From positions 100,412 through 164,411 of the forward strand of contig JAFDVJ010000018.1 in assembly GCA_018269075.1 (NCBI GenBank): 64,000 nt of DNA. The letters run 5' to 3'. Made by a program: the position numbers and the translations under genes. Under the pieces are notes generated by a model that worked only from the letters and a program-made list of their open reading frames with translations, was not told the origin of the DNA and did no database searches. Numbering within the stretch: position 1 is the stretch's first letter; each line of letters starts with the position of its first letter. Shown one piece after another: positions 59,265-64,000 of the stretch. The DNA is from Acidobacteriota bacterium. GTDB lineage: Bacteria > Acidobacteriota > Blastocatellia > Pyrinomonadales > Pyrinomonadaceae.

Positions 59265-60695
59265 ATGATTGAAGCGATTCTGACATATTCGACCGATGAA
59301 GAAACCGGCGAGATTCCGCTCGGCGAGGGCAAGGTTTCTTTCGGGCGCGGCAGCGAGGCCGACCGCCGCTTCGCCGACGACGGGCTCTCGCGGCTTCACG
59401 CGACCGTCCACCGCGAGGGCGACAACATCTGGATCCTCGACGAGAATTCGACTAACGGCAGCTTCGTCAACGGCGAGCCCGTCCGGCCGAACGGGACGAT
59501 CCTCTACGACGGCGACCGGATCAAAATCGGCAACCACACGACGCTGACGGTCCGGATCGGCGGCAAAAAGGCGGCGGCGGCCGACAAACCGGCGACGGTC
59601 GCCGTTTCCGGCGCGTCCGAAACGCCCGGCTTCCCGCTGCTGATCCCGGTCGCGCTCGCCGGTTTCGCGGTGCTCGTGATCGGCATCTCGATCGCCTTCA
59701 TCGGCTACCGGGCCTTCGGCGGCGGCGGCCCCGAGATCGCCGACGAGACGCCCTACGAAACCGAAACGCCGGACGATTCGAACAATCGCAGCGAGAACCG
59801 GAATGCGAGCAAAACGCCGAAGCCGTCGCCGTCGGCGAGCGAATCGACGAACGGCAACGCCAACACCGAGACGATCTCGAACACGACCGTCGAGACGAAC
59901 AACAACGGCCAGACCGTGACGCTGCCGAAAGGCCGCTACCAGGATATGTCGGAAGACGACAAGAACCGCTACGTCGCCGTCAAGGCCGAGAAGATCGCGC
60001 GGATCATCGGCAACCAGACGAGCGACCCGATCCCGCCGGAGGCCGTTCAGGAGATCAAGCGGTTTCTCGGCGGCTACGTCAGCCGGCTGAACAAGTCCAA
60101 AAAGGACACCTGCGATCAGGGCAGCTGGGTTTCGAGCGATTTCACGAGCGTCCTCAACCGCGCCACGCGGACGAGCCCGTTCATCGTCCGCAGTTTTCGC
60201 GCGAAGGGGATCGAGCCGCAGATCGGGCTCTACGTGGCGATGATCGAGAGCGAGCACTGCGCGTGTCTGACGAGCTCGACCGGCGCGAAGGGGATGTTCC
60301 AGTTTCTCGCCTCGTCGTCGGGCGATTACGGGCTCGATCCGGCCCAGCGCTGCGATCCGGAGCAGTCCGCGAGAGCCGGCGCGCAGTATCTGACGTCGCT
60401 GATCACCCGTTTCGGGACCGCGCCCGACAGCGTGCCGCTGGCGATCGCCAGCTTCAACAGCGGGCAGGGCAATCTGAGCAAGAATCTCGACACGCTGTTC
60501 TCCGGCTCGGGCGGGCAGAACCGCAGTTTCTGGACGCTCGCGGCCAACAAGGGGATGCTGCAGGGCAAGGCCGGCAAGCAGTTCAACGACGAGAACATCA
60601 AGTACGTCCCGAAGTTTTTCGCCGCCGCGATCATCGGCGAAAACCCCCGGGATTTCGGCGTCGACCTGGAGCCGTTATCGACCTATACGAAATGA
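59265..60695 (+). CDS. FHA - TM - lytic transglycosylase protein (active-site Glu present)
   Basis: A 476-residue paralogue of the preceding gene. The true start is the ATG at 59265, four bases after the previous stop. FHA: G27-R28, SRLH (42-45), STNGSFVNG (62-70). Transmembrane helix about 122-150, then an Asn/Ser/Thr-rich linker (about 160-220). The C-terminal SLT domain (about 310-430) has the catalytic E328 in AMIESEH and the downstream SSTGAKGMFQF and SFNSGQGNL, as in active family-1 lytic transglycosylases that cleave peptidoglycan. It may open the wall for the type VI machine. Cys pair at E328 region (CAC) is unusual. Confidence 0.9.
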   Translation: MIEAILTYSTDEETGEIPLGEGKVSFGRGSEADRRFADDGLSRLHATVHREGDNIWILDENSTNGSFVNGEPVRPNGTILYDGDRIKIGNHTTLTVRIGGKKAAAADKPATVAVSGASETPGFPLLIPVALAGFAVLVIGISIAFIGYRAFGGGGPEIADETPYETETPDDSNNRSENRNASKTPKPSPSASESTNGNANTETISNTTVETNNNGQTVTLPKGRYQDMSEDDKNRYVAVKAEKIARIIGNQTSDPIPPEAVQEIKRFLGGYVSRLNKSKKDTCDQGSWVSSDFTSVLNRATRTSPFIVRSFRAKGIEPQIGLYVAMIESEHCACLTSSTGAKGMFQFLASSSGDYGLDPAQRCDPEQSARAGAQYLTSLITRFGTAPDSVPLAIASFNSGQGNLSKNLDTLFSGSGGQNRSFWTLAANKGMLQGKAGKQFNDENIKYVPKFFAAAIIGENPRDFGVDLEPLSTYTK

Positions 60696-60766
60696 AGTGG
60701 AGAGTGGAGAGTGGAGAGTGGAGAGAAATTTCCTGACTCTCCACTCTCCACTCTCCACTCTCCACT
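60696..60766. repeat. inverted heptamer repeats (4 x GTGGAGA / 4 x TCTCCAC), 30-bp perfect stem
   Basis: Four perfect GTGGAGA units (60697-60724) face four perfect TCTCCAC units (60738-60765), forming a 30-bp perfect stem with an 11-base loop. It starts one base after the stop of FHA gene 2 and ends 7 bp before the ATG of FHA gene 3, so it covers the third gene's ribosome site region. It could attenuate transcription or control translation. Confidence 0.95.
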
Positions 60767-60772
60767 CGAAAG

Positions 60773-62017
60773 ATGACCGAACTTTGGCTCAAATTCAAAG
60801 ACGAACGCGGCGCCGACCGGCGGGTTCCGGTCGGGGGCGGCCGGTTCATCGTCGGCCGTCACTCGGAAAGCGATCTCTGCATCCCGAGCAGTCAGCTGTC
60901 GCGCCGTCACATCCAGATCGAGGCGTTCGCCGAAGTCTTCGTCGTTTCCGACTGCGGTTCGAGCAACGGGACGACGCTCAACGACCGGCCGCTGACCGAG
61001 CCGGTCGCGCTCCGGGACGGCGACGTTCTGAATCTCGGTGGCGGCGTCGAGATCGCGGTCGAGCTGATCGCCGACCGGCCGCAGGCCCGGAAAAGAGAGG
61101 AAAAATCGCCGGGTGCGGCGGCTGTTGCGGGCGGCGGCGCGGCGGGCGGCGGCGATGCTTCGTCGATCCCGACGGCCGTTTTCCTGATCGCGCCGGCGCT
61201 CGTCCTCGTGATGCTCGTCTGCGGGGGCGGCGGGCTTTATTTTTACGGCGGACTCGGCGGCCCGAACACCGACGGGAACCGCGATGTCAGCTTTTCCCCG
61301 ACGCCGGACGAGACGCCCGTCAAGCCGAAAGACTCGCCGACGCCCGCGCCGACCGGCCCGGCCGGCAACGCGACGCCGGGCCCGACCGCCGCGCCCGAAG
61401 GCTCGGAGACGCCCGTCGAGTCGGACGAAAAAAGGTCGGTCGAGAAAAATGCCGCGCTCTTTCTGCAGCGCATCGCGCGCAAGGACCCGAACGCGTTTCT
61501 GACGACTTCGCAGGCCGAGCTCGTGAACTCGAAAATCGCGCCGCTCAAGGGTTCGGGCGCGCTTGCCGACAACCTTAAGGCCGTCAAAAGCAACGCCTCG
61601 CAGTTTCAGTCGCTCGCCCAGTCGAAGGGCCTGACGCCGATGTTTCTGGCGGCCGCCGCGCTCAACGAACTCGGCGCGAACCGCGGCAATCCGCTCGACA
61701 CGGCGAAGGCGATGCTGCCGGTGCTCGCCGAGCTGCGGCCGACGCTCGACAACACGCTCGCCGACGACAACCTGCTGATCATCGCCGCCTACGATCAGGG
61801 CAAGGCCGGCCAGTCGCGCAAGCTGCAGAACATCCTCGAAGCGCTCGGCAAAAAATCCGGCGTCAACCCGCGCGAGATCCGGACGATCTGGTTTCTTAAG
61901 GAGCAGGACAAAATCACGGACGCCGAATATCAGTACGCACTCCGTTTTCTGGCGATCGGCACGATTATGCAGAATCCGAAGGATTTCAACGTCGGCGCCG
62001 AGGCGGTCACTTTTTAA
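60773..62017 (+). CDS. FHA - TM - degenerate transglycosylase-fold protein
   Basis: A 414-residue third paralogue. FHA: G28-R29, SRRH (43-46), SSNGTTLN (63-70). Ala/Gly-rich stretch, transmembrane helix about 133-160, then a Pro/Thr/Glu-rich linker (about 165-220). The C-terminal part (about 225-414) keeps the helical layout of the SLT domain (MFLAAAALNELGANRGN) but lacks the Glu and the GAKGMFQF segment, so it is probably inactive. The long hairpin just before its start may uncouple its expression from genes 1 and 2. Only six bases separate it from the YkgJ-like gene. Confidence 0.85.
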   Translation: MTELWLKFKDERGADRRVPVGGGRFIVGRHSESDLCIPSSQLSRRHIQIEAFAEVFVVSDCGSSNGTTLNDRPLTEPVALRDGDVLNLGGGVEIAVELIADRPQARKREEKSPGAAAVAGGGAAGGGDASSIPTAVFLIAPALVLVMLVCGGGGLYFYGGLGGPNTDGNRDVSFSPTPDETPVKPKDSPTPAPTGPAGNATPGPTAAPEGSETPVESDEKRSVEKNAALFLQRIARKDPNAFLTTSQAELVNSKIAPLKGSGALADNLKAVKSNASQFQSLAQSKGLTPMFLAAAALNELGANRGNPLDTAKAMLPVLAELRPTLDNTLADDNLLIIAAYDQGKAGQSRKLQNILEALGKKSGVNPREIRTIWFLKEQDKITDAEYQYALRFLAIGTIMQNPKDFNVGAEAVTF

Positions 62018-62022
62018 AGCTT

Positions 62023-62808
62023 ATGGAAAAAGAAACGGAATGGATCACCGGCCAAATCAGACTGTCGATCGACGGCACGCCGCTTGAAATGGAGATGACC
62101 GTTCCGGCGCGGCCCGTCAAACCGCAGCGGATGCTGCCGATCTTTCAGCAAATGGCGGATTCGTTCGTCCAAATCGGGATCGACGCCGTCCAAAGTACGG
62201 GCCGGAAAATTTCCTGCGCGAAAGGCTGCGCGGCGTGCTGCCGGCAGCCGGTGCCGCTCGCCGAGATCGAAGCCTACCGGATCGCCGAAATCGTCGCCGA
62301 ACTTCCCGAACCGCGCCGCGCCGCGATCAAAAGCCGCTTCGACGAAGCGTGCCGGCGGCTCTACGCGATCGGCTGGTTCGAAAAGCTCGACCGCTGCGCG
62401 CATCTGCCGGCCGGCGAACGCGAAAAGGTCGTGCTCGAATATTTCGCCGAAAACGTGCCGTGCCCGTTTCTCGAAGACGGCGCGTGCTCGATCTACGCGG
62501 ACCGGCCGCTCGCCTGCCGCGAGTATCTGGTGACGTCGCCGGCCGCGAACTGTTCGGCGCCGTCGCGGGAAACCGTTCGCCTGATCGAGCTCCGGATCAG
62601 ATCGGCGGCGACGCTCCGGAGCCTCGGCGACAGCCGGAATCTGAACGCGGTCGTCAATTTTCTGCCGCTCGTGCTCGCGCTCAAATGGACGGAAGTCCAT
62701 CCGGACGATTTCCCGGAAAAGACCGGCGAGCAGTGGATGGCGGATTTTTTCCGGAAATTGACGAAGAACCCGATTCCGGCGGCGAAAAATAATCCGCCGA
62801 AATCCTGA
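62023..62808 (+). CDS. YkgJ-family cysteine-cluster protein
   Basis: A 261-residue cytoplasmic protein. Its conserved Cys set reads CAKGCAACCR (about 66-75), DRCAHLPAGE, PCPFLEDGACSIYADRPLACREY and later NCSAP, the pattern of the YkgJ zinc/iron-chelating domain (PF03692). Some members are thought to modify or chelate metals; function is mostly unknown. It lies 6 bp after FHA gene 3 and 107 bp before tssK, so it is probably part of this transcript. Alternative: a maturation factor for an iron-sulfur or metal protein. Confidence 0.88.
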   Translation: MEKETEWITGQIRLSIDGTPLEMEMTVPARPVKPQRMLPIFQQMADSFVQIGIDAVQSTGRKISCAKGCAACCRQPVPLAEIEAYRIAEIVAELPEPRRAAIKSRFDEACRRLYAIGWFEKLDRCAHLPAGEREKVVLEYFAENVPCPFLEDGACSIYADRPLACREYLVTSPAANCSAPSRETVRLIELRIRSAATLRSLGDSRNLNAVVNFLPLVLALKWTEVHPDDFPEKTGEQWMADFFRKLTKNPIPAAKNNPPKS

Positions 62809-62915
62809 AATGAGGTTTGGAAAACGTCTGACAGGGTATAAAATAATTTATAACTCGAAAAATAATTGTTGTTTACTATTTTGGCGTTAAGATTTACTAT
62901 AATTTTCAGCCACTT

Positions 62916-64000
62916 ATGAGCAAATATCGCAAAATTGTCTGGAACGAGGGAATGCTCCTGACGCCCCATCACTTTCAGCAGTGGGACAACTATCACGAAG
63001 AATTCTTAAATTCGCGGGTCCGCTCGCTGATGCCTTACGAGTACGGCATCCTCGATCTGCAGATCAACCGCGAGGCGATCGCCAACGGTAATTTCCAGAT
63101 CATCAACTGTCACGCCGTCCTGCCCGACGGGCTGATGATCAACGTTCCCGACGCCGAGGCCGTGCCCGATCTGCGGCCGGTCGGCAATCATTTTCATCCC
63201 GAAGCGGAAAAGCTCGGCGTTCATCTGGCGATCCCGGCCAAGAAGATGGGCGAGGCGAATTTTCAGGGAAACGGCGTCAAATCGGGCGGCAACCTGCGGT
63301 TTCTGCAGGAAGCGGCGCTCGTCAAGGACGAAACGAGCGGCACCAACGAACAGCCGCTCGCCTACGCGAAAAGCAATCTGCGTATCATTTTCGACGACGA
63401 GGTCCGCGACGGCTTCACGTCGATGAAGATCGCCGAGCTGGTGCGCACGCCGACCGGGCAGTTGATGATCAACGAGGACTACATCCCGCCGACGCTCAAG
63501 TCGTCGGCCTCGGTCTGGCTCGTCAATATGCTCCGGCAGCTGGTCGAAATCCTGAACACGAAATCGGGCAGCCTCGGCGAGCAGCGCCGCCAGCGCAACG
63601 CCAGTCTGGCGGATTTCACGACCTCGGAAGTCGCCGTTTTCTGGCTCCTGCACACGATCAACTCGTCGATCCCGACGATGGCGCATTTTTTCCGTTCGCC
63701 GCTGCTGCACCCCGAAAAACTGTATCTCGAAATGGCCGAAATCGTCGGAAAACTGATGACGTTTTCGACCGAACTCTACCCGCGCGACATCGTCAAGTAC
63801 GACCACGACGATCTGCATTTCACGTTTTTCAATCTTTCGACGCAGCTCAAGGAGCTGCTCGAAACGGTGATCCCGAGCCGCTGCGTGCCGATCCCGCTCG
63901 AAAAGACGCGCGAGACGCTGTATGTCGGCCGCGTCGAGGACGAGCGCCTGCTCAAGGAAGCCGGGTTCTATCTCGCGGTCCGCGCGCAGATGCCCGAATC
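62916..64000 (+). CDS. tssK: type VI secretion baseplate protein TssK (3' end outside window)
   Basis: The frame is open to the window edge for 361 codons. It begins SKYRKIVWNEGMLLTPHHFQQWDNYH, matching the W-x-EGMLL-x-PqHFQ opening of TssK/ImpJ-like proteins. Later MAHFFRSPLLHPEKLYLEM and LYPRDIVKYDHDDL are also typical. TssK is the trimeric baseplate subunit that connects the tail to the membrane complex (TssJLM). A TATAAT hexamer at 62898-62903 may be a -10 site, but no matching -35 is seen. Its presence next to three FHA proteins indicates a type VI gene cluster continuing to the right. Confidence 0.95.
   Translation, partial: MSKYRKIVWNEGMLLTPHHFQQWDNYHEEFLNSRVRSLMPYEYGILDLQINREAIANGNFQIINCHAVLPDGLMINVPDAEAVPDLRPVGNHFHPEAEKLGVHLAIPAKKMGEANFQGNGVKSGGNLRFLQEAALVKDETSGTNEQPLAYAKSNLRIIFDDEVRDGFTSMKIAELVRTPTGQLMINEDYIPPTLKSSASVWLVNMLRQLVEILNTKSGSLGEQRRQRNASLADFTTSEVAVFWLLHTINSSIPTMAHFFRSPLLHPEKLYLEMAEIVGKLMTFSTELYPRDIVKYDHDDLHFTFFNLSTQLKELLETVIPSRCVPIPLEKTRETLYVGRVEDERLLKEAGFYLAVRAQMPE

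Noticed and set aside
57764-59332. 522-codon frame opposite the first FHA gene
   Set aside because: Shadow; composition is extreme in Arg and Asp and it lacks any known motif.

Overview
The window looks like a GC-rich Gram-negative chromosome segment, most probably from the Acidobacteriota (Blastocatellia-like). This is inferred from the mix of genes: asparagine/alanine-rich lipoproteins, VCBS/FG-GAP and CSLREA secreted proteins, a DUF4384 protein, FHA proteins, a BTAD-TolB regulator, AIM24, an UbiD decarboxylase and a type VI secretion gene. No rRNA gene is present to confirm it. Two RNA genes are seen: the 3' end of a tRNA (probably tRNA-Cys) at the left edge, and RNase P RNA (rnpB) near 31.5 kb on the minus strand.

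Layout. 1-2.2 kb: an AT-rich, tRNA-flanked island relic bounded by a 24-bp att-like repeat, with a broken tyrosine integrase and one cargo gene carrying a HEPN-like Rx4H motif. 2.4-6.2 kb: a three-gene operon (SNF2 helicase, small membrane protein, coiled-coil zinc protein). 6.3-12.2 kb: an IS1096_TnpR/pRiA4b ORF-3-like protein, small lipoproteins with an SH3-like paralogue pair, and a BTAD-TolB regulator. 12.3-21.3 kb: two GNAT acetyltransferases, two DUF6916-like proteins, three tandem tail-collar (MdpB-like) genes and an 1852-residue secreted beta-helix protein. 21.5-28.3 kb: cupin, membrane, ankyrin, TonB-C-like and DUF6174-like proteins among repeats. 28.8-38.9 kb: prepilin peptidase, a TPR protein, a ribbon-helix-helix protein, rnpB, a Wza-like export protein, and a run of minus-strand genes (metalloenzyme, UMF1-type MFS, LOG family, AIM24, PTS enzyme I). 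39.1-51.7 kb: two VCBS-propeller secreted proteins, an NPP-type phosphodiesterase, a metallophosphoesterase, UbiD and an M16 peptidase pair. 51.7-53.5 kb: a gene-free stretch built of inverted-repeat elements and 21-bp tandem arrays. 53.5-64 kb: cystathionine beta-synthase, then a type VI secretion-linked block (SUMF1 protein, DUF4384 protein, three FHA-TM-transglycosylase-fold proteins, YkgJ-like protein, TssK running off the window).

The two most unusual parts are (a) the FHA/transglycosylase trio beside tssK, where one paralogue keeps the catalytic Glu and two have lost it, next to a SUMF1 protein whose cytoplasmic tail repeats a Thr-containing WGMTTPN motif; and (b) the compound repeat at 52.1-53.4 kb, where two near-identical inverted-repeat elements of about 260 bp are each followed on the same side by a different 21-bp array. 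The genome segment is also rich in heptanucleotide tandem repeats (GGATTTC, GGATGTC, GGATGGC, GTGGAGA, GATCTTT) and in hairpins with a conserved CTTCAG-type loop.
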